Of a stretch of 64,000 bases of DNA, positions 36,814 to 44,432 are shown in pieces. Source of the stretch: Bacteroidales bacterium UBA1197. Lineage in GTDB: Bacteria; Bacteroidota; Bacteroidia; Bacteroidales; UBA932. The stretch lies in contig DBYB01000061.1 of the NCBI GenBank assembly GCA_002309995.1, positions 91,190-155,189 on the forward strand, written 5' to 3'. Under the pieces are notes generated by a model that saw only the letters and a list, made by a program, of their open reading frames with translations, had not been told where the DNA came from and searched no databases. Position numbers and translations under genes: made by a program. Every line of letters begins with the position of its first letter. Position 1 is the stretch's first letter.

Positions 36814-37955
36814 TAATCGTCAATACTGAAACTGCGCTCGAACTCGAGTTTGCCGGAGGGAGCGTACATCTGCAGCGAAACCACGCCATCGGCGCAGCGG
36901 ACATCCATCCGCCGGGCGTCGTCGTTCACAACAATCGGGAAGGCGTTGCCCATCGTGCCGGCCTCGCACATCATAAACTCGTGCAGGTCGGCGCCTATCA
37001 TCAGGTCGATGCCGGCCTCGTTCAGCATAGGCACCATTTCCTTGTTCAACCAACGTTGGAGCAGGTAGTCGGTCTGATCGGGGTGGTCTATCATCGGAAC
37101 GTGCAGCAGGCAGATCTTCACCGGCGCATCGCGGAAGTCTGCATCAAACAGCACCTTGCGCGCACAGGCAATCTGCTCCCGCAGGTAGTCTTCGTACACC
37201 GGTCCGCCGCTGAACAGGTACGAACGGCTCTGCCCGGTCTCGCCGGCATCGAACACCACGAACGCCACCGGCCCCTCGCGGAAGGTGTAGTAGAACGGCG
37301 CCTCCGACGGCTGCGGGTACACGTCGGCTATCAGTTTCAAGTTGTTGCCGCGCCCCTCGTGGTTGCCACGGGCGAACATCAGCGGCAGGCCGTTCGCCAG
37401 CGTGCCCAGCGGCTCGATCGCGTAGTGCACCAACGTGTCTGCCACATAGTTGCCGGCCGAAACGATATCCCCGTTGTAGAAGATGAAGTCGGTGCCGGCA
37501 GAATCCACCTGGGCGGCCAGCTTGCGGAACTCGCGGACGCGCATATGGATGTCGTTGAAGATGGAGAAGCGGCACGACGGAGCTGCGGCGTCGAAGGTGC
37601 GCACGGTGTGCCAGCAGCCGGCGTAGCAGTCGCCGAATACCGGTTTGCGGGCGTTGGAGTCGTCGGTCAGCACCTGCCCGCAAGCACGATAGCGTACCGT
37701 CTGCCCGGGCCGGAGGCCGTCAAGCCGAATGCTGTGGAGACTCCCGAAGATGCGGCGGCCGGCGAAGGTCTCGTACTTCTGCGTGCCGTCTTCCAGTTCA
37801 AGCCAGGCCAGCCCCGGCTGGTCGCTGGTCCAGAGTATCGTAACCGTATCCTCCCTCACGCCGGATATCCAGGGTCCGGCCTTGATGCCCTGGGCGTGCA
37901 CGGGCAGCAAAACGGAAAGGACCGCAAAAATCAGTATTATACGCTTCATATCCAT
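36813..37955 (-). CDS. Exported metallophosphoesterase with N-terminal FN3-like domain
   Basis: 380 residues. The signal peptide ends PVHAQ. About 25-115 is a purple-acid-phosphatase-type FN3 domain (GPWISGVREDTVTILWTSD, LRPGQTVRYRA). The calcineurin-like domain shows FNDIHMR, FYNGDIVSAGNY, ARGNHEGRG, CLLHVPMID and GADLHEF, i.e. the D-H, GD, GNHE, H and GxxH metal ligands. It likely hydrolyses phosphate esters in the periplasm. First gene of a coupled three-gene operon. ATG 37955 lies 4 bases from a -7 box (leaderless); ATG 37949 is an alternative. Confidence 0.85.
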   Translation of the reverse strand: MDMKRIILIFAVLSVLLPVHAQGIKAGPWISGVREDTVTILWTSDQPGLAWLELEDGTQKYETFAGRRIFGSLHSIRLDGLRPGQTVRYRACGQVLTDDSNARKPVFGDCYAGCWHTVRTFDAAAPSCRFSIFNDIHMRVREFRKLAAQVDSAGTDFIFYNGDIVSAGNYVADTLVHYAIEPLGTLANGLPLMFARGNHEGRGNNLKLIADVYPQPSEAPFYYTFREGPVAFVVFDAGETGQSRSYLFSGGPVYEDYLREQIACARKVLFDADFRDAPVKICLLHVPMIDHPDQTDYLLQRWLNKEMVPMLNEAGIDLMIGADLHEFMMCEAGTMGNAFPIVVNDDARRMDVRCADGVVSLQMYAPSGKLEFERSFSIDD

Positions 37956-37959
37956 AACG

Positions 37960-37987
37960 CTAAGTTAAGACTTTTTTGTTACATTTG
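37960..37987. promoter_or_regulatory. Divergent -7 boxes
   Basis: Minus strand: TAACTTAG (37967-37960), one mismatch to TAnnTTTG, 4 bases before ATG 37955. Plus strand: TACATTTG (37980-37987), a perfect match, 32 bases before ATG 38020. Confidence 0.5.
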
Positions 37988-38019
37988 TGAGCGTTCAAGG
38001 TCTCTTATACCCAAATGAA

Positions 38020-38682
38020 ATGAGAAAACTGCTGATTGCTTGCCTGCTTCTCTGTCTGTCGCTTGCTGCGATGGGGCAGGATGATGCCTCCCGGAGCGCG
38101 TCCGCTGATGTGCGCTACCTGATGCCGGATTTTACTGATGGTATGATTTTTTTCCACAGCGGCGCACCTGCCCAGGGGAAGCTGAATATCTGCGCGGAAG
38201 ACAACACGCTGCGGTTTATCGACAAGAGCGGCGTGGAGCTGGCGGCGGCGAACGAAGACAACATCTACAAGGTGCGCATAGACACGGTGCTGTTTCTCCG
38301 CAGCGGCGGGCTCTACTATAGATTATACAAGGTGACCAGCTACTGCGGAATCGCCCTGAAGCGCGACGTCCGCCTGGTCAGGACCGGCAAGCAGGGCGCC
38401 TTCGGCACTACTTCGCAGACCTCGTCTATCCGCGAGAGCGGCAACATCTACGCCGACGGCGTGTCCTACGACATCGAGAAGAACAAGGATGCGGCGTACG
38501 AGGCCGTAGAGACCCTGTATCTTTATAAGGGAGACGAGGTTCTGGTCTTCAACAAGCGCAACCTGCGCCGGGCTTTCCCCGAAAGCAAAGACGCGATAGA
38601 TGCATATTTCAAGGGCGGCGGGGCCGTGCCTGCGACCGTTCCGGAGGCCTTGGCGCTGATGAATTCTTTTAAATATGAATAA
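38020..38682 (+). CDS. Exported protein of unknown function
   Basis: 220 residues from ATG 38020; the longer frame begins upstream of or within the -7 box and is rejected. The signal peptide MRKLLIACLLLCLSLAAMGQ is followed by a globular part rich in short strands: YLMPDFTDGMIFFHSGAPA, KLNICAEDNTLRFID, VLFLRSGGLYYRLYKVTSYCG. No family recognised. The downstream acyltransferase starts 8 bases before its stop, so the two are one operon. Confidence 0.65.
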   Translation: MRKLLIACLLLCLSLAAMGQDDASRSASADVRYLMPDFTDGMIFFHSGAPAQGKLNICAEDNTLRFIDKSGVELAAANEDNIYKVRIDTVLFLRSGGLYYRLYKVTSYCGIALKRDVRLVRTGKQGAFGTTSQTSSIRESGNIYADGVSYDIEKNKDAAYEAVETLYLYKGDEVLVFNKRNLRRAFPESKDAIDAYFKGGGAVPATVPEALALMNSFKYE

Positions 38683-39838
38683 GGAAAGGGAAATCTGGTT
38701 GGACTGGCTGCGGGTGACCGCGTGCTTTCTGGTGATGGCTACGCACAGCTGCGAGCCGTTTTACCTGGGCGGTGAGGGCTCGCTCATCCTGACCAAGGCC
38801 GACGCGCTCTGGGTGTCGGTGCTGAATGTGATACCGCGCGCCTGCGTGGCGCTTTTCGTGGTGGCCTCCAGCTACCTGCAGTTCCCGCTGCACTATCCGA
38901 CCGGAGAGTTCTTCAAGAAGCGCGCTCTCCGTATCCTCCCGCCGTTCCTGATTTGGAGTGTCGTGTACGCCTTGATTTGGGGCGAGCCGGTGCAGAATTT
39001 CAAGGACCTGCTGCTCAACTTCAACTATGCCGCCGGGCACCTGTGGTTCGTCTATATGCTCCTGGGCATCTATCTGCTGATGCCGCTTCTGTCGCTTTGG
39101 GCGCAGAAGGTCGGCAAGCGGGAGTTGCAGTTCTATCTGTCCCTGTGCCTGTTCACAACCGTTATTCCTTTCATCCGCCAATGGGCGGGCGGCAATCCGC
39201 CGGTCATCTACGGACCGTCCGGGATTCCTAATCCGGCGCGGTATCCCCTCTGGGGCGAGGCCAGCTGGAACGCTTACGGCCTGTTCTATTACTTCAGCGG
39301 ATTTATCGGATACCTGCTGCTGGGATTGTACTTCAAGAAGTTCGTGGGGCGGCTCTCAGTTGGGCGCACGCTGGCGATTGCAGTGCCGCTGTTCCTTGCC
39401 GGCTTTGCTATCTGCAACGCGGGCTTCCTCTCCCGCGTCTGGGCTGACTGCGGCGGACAGTTCCCGATTGAAGGGCCAGTCGGCCTCGCCGCCATCTGGG
39501 AGGGACCGTGGCTGAACGATACCTTCGGCGTAGCGCTGATGGTTGTGGCGTGGATGTTGGTCTTTAAGCTGATTCGCACCGGCGGCCGCTTCTACGAGAA
39601 GGTTCTCGTCCCCGTGAGCGAAGCCAGCTACGGTATGTACCTCTGCCACCTGGTGATACTCGGCGCCATCTCCGCCTGGTTCCGCTCCTCCCTCGGCCTC
39701 GGCGACGCCGGCCTCCTCGGCATCTGGACCACCCCTGTGCAGATCCTCGCCACCGCCGTCCTCAGCTTCGCCGCCTCCGCCTTGTTCTGCCTCCTCATCC
39801 GACGCATCCCGAAACTCGGTCGCTGGATTGCCGGTTAA
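38675..39838 (+). CDS. Acyltransferase-3 family membrane protein
   Basis: 387 residues with about 10 membrane segments. The N-terminal WLDWLRVTACFLVMATHS carries the conserved Arg and His of family 3 acyltransferases (OafA/WecH type), which move acyl groups onto surface sugars. AAGHLWFVYMLLGIYLLMPL and VSEASYGMYLCHLVIL are also typical. Overlaps the upstream gene by 8 bases. Substrate unknown. Confidence 0.85.
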   Translation: MNKEREIWLDWLRVTACFLVMATHSCEPFYLGGEGSLILTKADALWVSVLNVIPRACVALFVVASSYLQFPLHYPTGEFFKKRALRILPPFLIWSVVYALIWGEPVQNFKDLLLNFNYAAGHLWFVYMLLGIYLLMPLLSLWAQKVGKRELQFYLSLCLFTTVIPFIRQWAGGNPPVIYGPSGIPNPARYPLWGEASWNAYGLFYYFSGFIGYLLLGLYFKKFVGRLSVGRTLAIAVPLFLAGFAICNAGFLSRVWADCGGQFPIEGPVGLAAIWEGPWLNDTFGVALMVVAWMLVFKLIRTGGRFYEKVLVPVSEASYGMYLCHLVILGAISAWFRSSLGLGDAGLLGIWTTPVQILATAVLSFAASALFCLLIRRIPKLGRWIAG

Positions 39839-39908
39839 CTAGCGGTCCATGAGCTTGCCCTGAGCTTGTCGAAGGGCCAGTCGAAGGGCCCTCTCCGACC
39901 TGGCCTCC

Positions 39909-40024
39909 TGTCACGAAATCCATCAGCGGCCCTTCCTGTGTATCTCGTGACACGGAAAAGGCCGTTTTCGGGGGTTTTGCTGTCACGAAATCAATGAGAG
40001 AGCCTCCAGATGGATTTCGTGACA
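39909..40024 (-). repeat. 116-bp double-hairpin repeat, copy B
   Basis: Inverted relative to copy A and differing from it at only three positions. The outer arms pair perfectly (TGTCACG/CGTGACA). It lies between the acyltransferase stop and the convergent Y1-transposase-like gene. The 70 bases before it hold CCTGAGCTTGTCGAAGGGCC, a short palindromic sequence common in many bacterial genomes. Confidence 0.92.
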
Positions 40025-40090
40025 GAACCAGGACAAGCTAAGGGACTGGACAGGGAGGTAAGCCGGGGGATTCCGGGTCAAGCCCGGAAT
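40025..40090 (-). repeat. 66-bp flank extension of repeat copy B
   Basis: Inverse of 35579-35644 with two mismatches, ending in the ATTCCGGG/CCCGGAAT hairpin (40070-40090). Together with the core this gives a 182-bp extended repeat shared with copy A. Confidence 0.8.
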
Positions 40091-40147
40091 GAGGAAGTAA
40101 AGCCCGAAGTGAGGATGGCCGGCTCGGAATGAGATGACCGCGCCTGG

Positions 40148-41113
40148 TTACAATAGTGCCAGGCAGCGGCGAATCTGTTGCGAAGTTATCGTCTTGCCGG
40201 ATAGCAGCCCTCTGCGATTATAAGAGTTTTTACTTTCACGCCAGAGGTAATCGCCAATCTCGGCACGTTGCGAATGGCTCAGCAGGTAGATTGAGGCATC
40301 TTCCGTATCTTTCAAGTACCGAGGCACGAGTTCTTCGTCAATTATCCGACACAATTCTAAATCCGTCATAAGTGTCTTATTTACACGCCCTTGCTCTGAG
40401 ATCAGGGCGGCGCGCACGTCAAAATCGGATACGCCTTTTTCAATCGACTCCAGTGTAACGGGAGGCAATCTGTTTTCCGCGGCTTGCTCTTTCACTATTC
40501 TTTCGTCGCTTTGCCGGTTCATTTGATACAGGTAGTTGCGCGGCGTGATGTAAACCTCTTCCACATATGCGGTATCCAATACTTGTTCTTTAAGAATCAA
40601 GCCACTTGCGGTCATTCGATACGACTCTGGCAGCGTTTTTCTGTGCGGGAGAAACTTGTACTCCTGGTTTTTGTCGCACAGATCAACCGGTCCTGTTTTG
40701 CCAAGCGCTTTCCGAAAAAATGCATTCGCCGAGCAATACGGATAATCGAAAGGGGTGGATGCAAGTCCGTGATGCAGGCCCTGCCGGATAACATAGTTCA
40801 ATGCCGTCTGAGTATGGTACACCCCATCAACTTCAAGGCTGAAGCACTCCCTCTCGCCCAAACGCCCCTTGCGGGAATACTTTGCGTTGAAGTAACGGGA
40901 ATATGCATATCGGTCAGCATAAACAAAGGCTTTGACGTCGTGCGTTTGAACTACTTTATGATTATGCGTCGGGATAAAACCCTCTGCAAGCAGTCTGGAA
41001 TCTGTCTCCATTGCAGCCAACGCCAGGCAGTTGAACCCCATTACCAAATCAGCCTCATTCCTGTACATTACCTCTCTGTGAGAAGACAGACATAAATGAT
41101 ATGTCCGTCTCAT
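40148..41113 (-). CDS. REP-associated Y1-transposase-like (HUH) protein
   Basis: 321 residues. ATG 41113 lies 2 bases after the upstream stop and gives MRRTYHLCLSSHREVMYRNE, the usual RAYT beginning; an earlier ATG at 41158 would overlap that gene. The Y1 fold is seen in AEGFIPTHNHKVVQ (H50, N51, H52 as HUH pair), ADRYAYSRYFNAKYSRKGRL (Tyr residues 69, 71 and 74, one expected to be catalytic), LNYVIRQGLHHGL and PFDYPYCSANAFF. These follow the order of RAYT proteins. The central HUH residue is Asn rather than hydrophobic. The C-terminal 190 residues are an extra domain. It probably nicks the hairpins of the 116-bp repeats (inference). Confidence 0.72.
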   Translation of the reverse strand: MRRTYHLCLSSHREVMYRNEADLVMGFNCLALAAMETDSRLLAEGFIPTHNHKVVQTHDVKAFVYADRYAYSRYFNAKYSRKGRLGERECFSLEVDGVYHTQTALNYVIRQGLHHGLASTPFDYPYCSANAFFRKALGKTGPVDLCDKNQEYKFLPHRKTLPESYRMTASGLILKEQVLDTAYVEEVYITPRNYLYQMNRQSDERIVKEQAAENRLPPVTLESIEKGVSDFDVRAALISEQGRVNKTLMTDLELCRIIDEELVPRYLKDTEDASIYLLSHSQRAEIGDYLWRESKNSYNRRGLLSGKTITSQQIRRCLALL

Positions 41114-41115
41114 AA

Positions 41116-41475
41116 TCAACTGGGCTTGCCCGGGGAAGAACTGCCATTGGGAATCCACGTGGCTTTCCCCGCCTTGATCATCATATCCATTGTTTCTCTG
41201 AATGCCGTGCCAGAGGCTTTTGAATCTAAATCAAGATGTTTGAGCAACTGTTTCCGATTATTGGAAAGGGCTAGATCAGAAACGATAAGCGCACGGATAA
41301 CTGCGAATATGTTGGTCTCTTCTTTCCCGAACAGCTTTGCGGACATAGACATCATCAATTTGGGGATGAGGTCCATAACTTCTTGAGGTTTCTGCATGAA
41401 GTCCAAATCCGTCTTGAATCGGATGTCCGTGTTGGAATACTCTAATACTTCAAGAATCTTTTTCATAGTCGTCAT
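41116..41475 (-). CDS. Unknown protein of the RAYT-like cassette
   Basis: 119 residues starting MTTMKKILEVLEYSN at 41475, sharing one base with the upstream stop (TAATG). It is mostly helical by eye (PQEVMDLIPKLMMSMSAKLF, FAVIRALIVSDLALS, AFRETMDMMIKAG) with no signal peptide or membrane segment. No family recognised. The placement, coupled between a DNA-binding protein and a transposase-like protein, suggests an accessory or regulatory subunit. Confidence 0.6.
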   Translation of the reverse strand: MTTMKKILEVLEYSNTDIRFKTDLDFMQKPQEVMDLIPKLMMSMSAKLFGKEETNIFAVIRALIVSDLALSNNRKQLLKHLDLDSKASGTAFRETMDMMIKAGKATWIPNGSSSPGKPS

Positions 41476-41852
41476 TAATTAAAAAGGTGGATACGAAGTC
41501 GTACAAGTCGGGAGACAACGGCATTGATGCTGCGGCCGAGTTCTTCCGCTATATCCTCGAACGGGATGTCTTGGTTGTACAATTCAATCAGTTTCGATTC
41601 TTCATCATTGGTCCAGGCATTGGGCGCCGGCTTTGGAAAGTATAAGCCGAGCGCCTTCAGCTTCATTTTCACCGAATTGGGCGTTCGCTGCAACTGAACA
41701 GCAATATCTTCAATAGGAATTTGATCTGCGGCCATCGCCTTGAGTTCTTCGACTTCCGTGGTTTCCCAGGGTTCATTGAACTTTGCATACTGGCCCTTGA
41801 CTCTGTCGAATTCTTCCTGCGAAAGGAAGCACGTGCTACGATTGGGTTTCAT
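41475..41852 (-). CDS. Tandem Myb/SANT-like HTH protein of the cassette
   Basis: 125 residues from ATG 41852; a longer frame upstream is basic and unlike the rest. Two similar helix-turn-helix units are visible at about 29-70 (PWETTEVEELKAMAADQIP, then IEDIAVQLQRTPNSVKMKL) and 80-121 (AWTNDEESKLIELYNQDIP, then FEDIAEELGRSINAVVSRL). Each begins with W and has the IEDIA/FEDIA turn of Myb/GcrA-like DNA-binding domains. Two such units could recognise the two arms or two hairpins of the repeats, or regulate the cassette. First gene of the three. Confidence 0.7.
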   Translation of the reverse strand: MKPNRSTCFLSQEEFDRVKGQYAKFNEPWETTEVEELKAMAADQIPIEDIAVQLQRTPNSVKMKLKALGLYFPKPAPNAWTNDEESKLIELYNQDIPFEDIAEELGRSINAVVSRLVRLRIHLFN

Positions 41853-42130
41853 AGTGTCTGTTTTGGTTAAACGATTAATAAAAGTCAGTCTCAAAAAACG
41901 GACTGATTCCGACCGCAAGTTACGATAATAAAAGCGTGTTTTTTTCGCGCGCAACGCTTATTTGAAAAAACACCGTCCTACCGCAATGAAATTGCGTTCT
42001 CAAAATAGGACTGTTCAAAAAATCGGGTTATTTTTTCATATTTCAATTCTCCAGCCACGATGGCCCTGTCGGAATTACACCTTTCGCCCCTGCTTTTGCT
42101 CAATCCGCCACGGTCCTCTCAGCTCCCTTA
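41853..42130. other. Upstream region of the RAYT-like cassette
   Basis: An A+T-rich region that should hold the cassette promoter. It contains TCAGTC (41886-41891) facing GACTGA (41902-41907), and GCAAT facing ATTGC near 41983-41995. No perfect TAnnTTTG box was found on the minus strand, and no gene. Confidence 0.4.
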
Positions 42131-42246
42131 TGCCACGAAATCCATCAGCGGCCTTTGCTGTGTATCTCGTGACACGGAAAAGGCCGTTTTCGGGGGTTTT
42201 GCTGTCACGAAATCAACGAGAGAGGCTCCAGGTGGATTTCGTGGCA
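42131..42246 (-). repeat. 116-bp double-hairpin repeat, copy C
   Basis: Same orientation as copy B. The outer arms are TGCCACG and CGTGGCA, so the T-A pair of copies B and D is replaced by a C-G pair. It lies 34 bases after the stop of the 42281 gene and upstream of the cassette. Confidence 0.92.
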
Positions 42247-42280
42247 AGGCAAGGGACGGGGCAACACGCTCCCCCTGCCC

Positions 42281-42865
42281 TTACATACCCCGGACGGTGT
42301 AGTCGTTGGGGACGGTGAAGAGGGAGGCGGGCAGAGATGGTTTCTGCTCGATGCTGATAAGGGTGGTGGAGGACTTGGGCTTGTCGATGTTGTACTTGAT
42401 GGGGATGCCTTTCCAGACCCAGGATGTGATGGTGGAGGTGGTGAAGATCTGCTTCAGCTTCTCCTCCCAGACCGTGCAGTCGCGCCCGTCAACCGTCTCC
42501 TGCCCTATCACCTTGGCCTTGCGGGCCTTGACCATCTCATCTGACATTTCCAGATAGTTGACCTCGATGCGCTTCATCTCGCTGGCAGTTTTGCGCGACT
42601 CATCGAGCATATAGGCCTTGCCGTCGGGCAGGGCGATGGAAAGCCATTCGGCTGTTCCCATACCGCCGCCCATATCCATAGTGGTCAAGGTGCGCTCGCA
42701 GGCGCCGTAATCGTCGAACCAGAGGGTGTTGTACGACTTCTGGCCATTGGCATTCTCGGTAACGGTCTTGACTATGGCGCACTTGATACCGTACTTGTGC
42801 GGGGTCTGCGCAAGGGCCACAGCCGCAGCCAGCACGCAAAAGGCGAGGATAAAAGCTCTCTTCAT
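42281..42865 (-). CDS. Exported protein with outer-membrane-lipoprotein-like (DUF4412-type) fold
   Basis: 194 residues from ATG 42865, which gives the signal peptide MKRAFILAFCVLAAAVALAQ; the longer frame is rejected. The mature part has strands and short motifs seen in DUF4412/LolA-like periplasmic proteins: TLWFDDYGACERT, GRDCTVWEEKLKQ, TSWVWKGIPIKYNI, FTVPNDYTV. Function unknown. It follows the RNase H gene by 13 bases and ends next to repeat copy C. Confidence 0.6.
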   Translation of the reverse strand: MKRAFILAFCVLAAAVALAQTPHKYGIKCAIVKTVTENANGQKSYNTLWFDDYGACERTLTTMDMGGGMGTAEWLSIALPDGKAYMLDESRKTASEMKRIEVNYLEMSDEMVKARKAKVIGQETVDGRDCTVWEEKLKQIFTTSTITSWVWKGIPIKYNIDKPKSSTTLISIEQKPSLPASLFTVPNDYTVRGM

Positions 42866-42878
42866 AATAATATAATTT

Positions 42879-43295
42879 CTAGGAGGCCGCAGCAAGGGCT
42901 TCGGCGCAGAGGTTGTCGCAGACTTCGTTCCAGCGGTGGCCGCCGTGGCTGGGCACCCACTGGAATTCTATCGTAAGTTTCTTGTAACGGACGAGTTGGC
43001 GATAGCGCAGAAGCAGGTCTATGTCCGGCTTGTTCTTGCGCCTCGGGCGCGTGCCCAGAGAAAGGGCCGCATATTGGTAGTCCGTGATAATCAGCGCCCG
43101 GCTGTGATCGGGCAGTGCGTAAAGGGCTTCGATGATAGCTTTGAGCTCGGCACGCTGGCTGGTTTCGCGGTAAAGCACGAAAGAGCCTTGCTTTACCACC
43201 GTCTGACCGTCGGGCTTCAAAATCACATAGGCGCCAGAGCCTATGTTGTGGCTGATTGAATAGCCTCCGTCCGTATAAACTATGAATTCCCTCAT
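42879..43295 (-). CDS. rnhA: Ribonuclease HI
   Basis: 138 residues, a compact RNase HI that removes RNA from RNA-DNA hybrids. The acidic active-site residues are visible: Asp in YTDGGY, Glu in QRAELKAIIEAL, Asp in IITDYQYA and Asp in EVCDNLC, with the His loop VPSHGGHRWN. Own -7 box TAAATTTG (43319-43312, minus strand). Confidence 0.88.
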   Translation of the reverse strand: MREFIVYTDGGYSISHNIGSGAYVILKPDGQTVVKQGSFVLYRETSQRAELKAIIEALYALPDHSRALIITDYQYAALSLGTRPRRKNKPDIDLLLRYRQLVRYKKLTIEFQWVPSHGGHRWNEVCDNLCAEALAAAS

Positions 43296-43311
43296 TCGGT
43301 TACACCAAGCC

Positions 43312-43319
43312 CAAATTTA
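43312..43319 (-). promoter_or_regulatory. -7 box of the RNase H gene
   Basis: Minus-strand TAAATTTG, a perfect TAnnTTTG, 16 bases before ATG 43295. Confidence 0.5.
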
Positions 43320-43345
43320 GCTTTTTACTTTCAAAAAAGCAAATG

Positions 43346-43789
43346 CTAACGCTTGATGGATCCGAGGTAGGAGTTGATGGCCTCGATGCCCTCCTGGAGG
43401 CGCTTGGGGGGCCAGGCGTTGTCGGCGCTGCAGCTGACGCCTCCCTTATCGAACTTGAAGTACACGTGCCACATAGTGCCGTCCAGTACCTGGCAGGGCG
43501 GACGGTAAGTCTCTTTGAGCCGGTAGAGCTTGTACTCGTTGATGAGGAAGGCGACCTTTTCCGCAACCTCCTCCGGAACGGCAAACGTGGTTTCCTCGGA
43601 GCCGTTTGCGGCCCGGGTCAGGGTCAGGCCCTTCTCTTCCGAACGCTCCAGCCGGTAGAACTCGTGAGGGTACTCCCGCATAGTGGTGGAACGGTATTCA
43701 TAATACTTCAGGGCGCCTTCCGGACGGCAGCATCCGGAGCTCCCGCATCCAAGCACAGACAGTAGCATTGCAATGATTATCGGTTTCAT
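43346..43789 (-). CDS. Small lipoprotein of unknown function
   Basis: 147 residues from ATG 43789, one base after the nitroreductase stop. The signal MKPIIIAMLLSVLGC has a lipobox, followed by a Cys-rich start (GCGSSGCC). The mature part (YYEYRSTTMREYPHEFYRLE, TTFAVPEEVAEKVAFLI, MWHVYFKFDKGGVSCS) looks like a single small alpha/beta domain. No family recognised. Last gene of a coupled operon with the nitroreductase. Confidence 0.6.
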   Translation of the reverse strand: MKPIIIAMLLSVLGCGSSGCCRPEGALKYYEYRSTTMREYPHEFYRLERSEEKGLTLTRAANGSEETTFAVPEEVAEKVAFLINEYKLYRLKETYRPPCQVLDGTMWHVYFKFDKGGVSCSADNAWPPKRLQEGIEAINSYLGSIKR

Positions 43790-43790
43790 T

Positions 43791-44432
43791 TTACAGCAGC
43801 AGGTCGCTGATGGAGATTTTTGGGACGAAATGGATGCCGTCGCGGCGGTAGTAGCGAAGGTCGGAGCCGGCAGGAACCTCCACCAGTTCAATCTTTTCAG
43901 TGCCTTTGCCGACGGCGAGCACAGCAAGGGGCTCCAGTTCCAGGCCGAGCGCCACCTTGACCTCCTCGCGGTTGAATGCCCTTATGATAATGGCGTTCAA
44001 CCCTATCTCGACGGCCTTGAGGGCCATACTCTGGAGGGAGATGCCGAGGTCGATGTCCACGGTCGGCGTCTCGGGGCAGGTGCTGCAGACAACGATAAAC
44101 GCCTGTGGCTCGGTGCCGGGTATGGGAAGATGCAGTTCCGGCAGGTAGCCGCCGAAGCGCAGGTACCGGCAGAAGTCGGCGCCGCCGGTTGAGGCATCAA
44201 GCAACTTGAATCGGAGCACCTGGCCGTTCTTGCCGGACGGGATCTTGTTGTTGACGGAGACGATGGTCTCCAGTTGGCGCATTGCCACTTTGTATGAGAC
44301 GTCGTACGCCCTGTGGCTGCGGTTCTTAAGGAGGAGGGTGTCGAGGGAAGGGGTGTTACGCCTCACAACTAAGCGCCCCGCCGACCGCAGGGCCTCCTCA
44401 CGTTTTTCCAGGTAATTGTCTGCCATAATCAT
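43791..44432 (-). CDS. Nitroreductase-family flavoprotein
   Basis: 213 residues. ATG 44432 overlaps the upstream stop as ATGA. The FMN-dependent nitroreductase fold is suggested by LLKNRSHRAYDVSYKVAMRQ, NKIPSGKNGQVLRFKLL, DLGISLQSMALKAVEIGLNA and LELEPLAVLAVGKG. Such enzymes reduce quinones, nitro compounds or flavins with NAD(P)H in the cytoplasm. Substrate cannot be told. A short N-terminal helix precedes the domain. Confidence 0.8.
   Translation of the reverse strand: MIMADNYLEKREEALRSAGRLVVRRNTPSLDTLLLKNRSHRAYDVSYKVAMRQLETIVSVNNKIPSGKNGQVLRFKLLDASTGGADFCRYLRFGGYLPELHLPIPGTEPQAFIVVCSTCPETPTVDIDLGISLQSMALKAVEIGLNAIIIRAFNREEVKVALGLELEPLAVLAVGKGTEKIELVEVPAGSDLRYYRRDGIHFVPKISISDLLL

Larger units (their letters stand above)
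39909..42246 (-). mobile_element. REP/RAYT-like cassette between two 116-bp repeats
   Basis: Three tightly packed minus-strand genes (Myb-like DNA-binding protein, unknown protein, Y1-transposase-like protein) lie between repeat copies B and C, which are in the same orientation. The arrangement resembles REP-associated tyrosine transposase units of Gammaproteobacteria, in which the transposase gene is bordered by its palindromic substrates. No target-site duplication was seen. Confidence 0.6.

Noticed and set aside
40148..41158. Y1-like gene starting at 41158
   Set aside because: That start overlaps the upstream gene by 43 bases; ATG 41113 follows the upstream stop by two bases and gives the family N terminus.
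42131..42318. Small plus-strand coding frames across repeat copy C
   Set aside because: Similar peptides appear at every repeat copy in either orientation, as expected from the repeat itself rather than from a gene.
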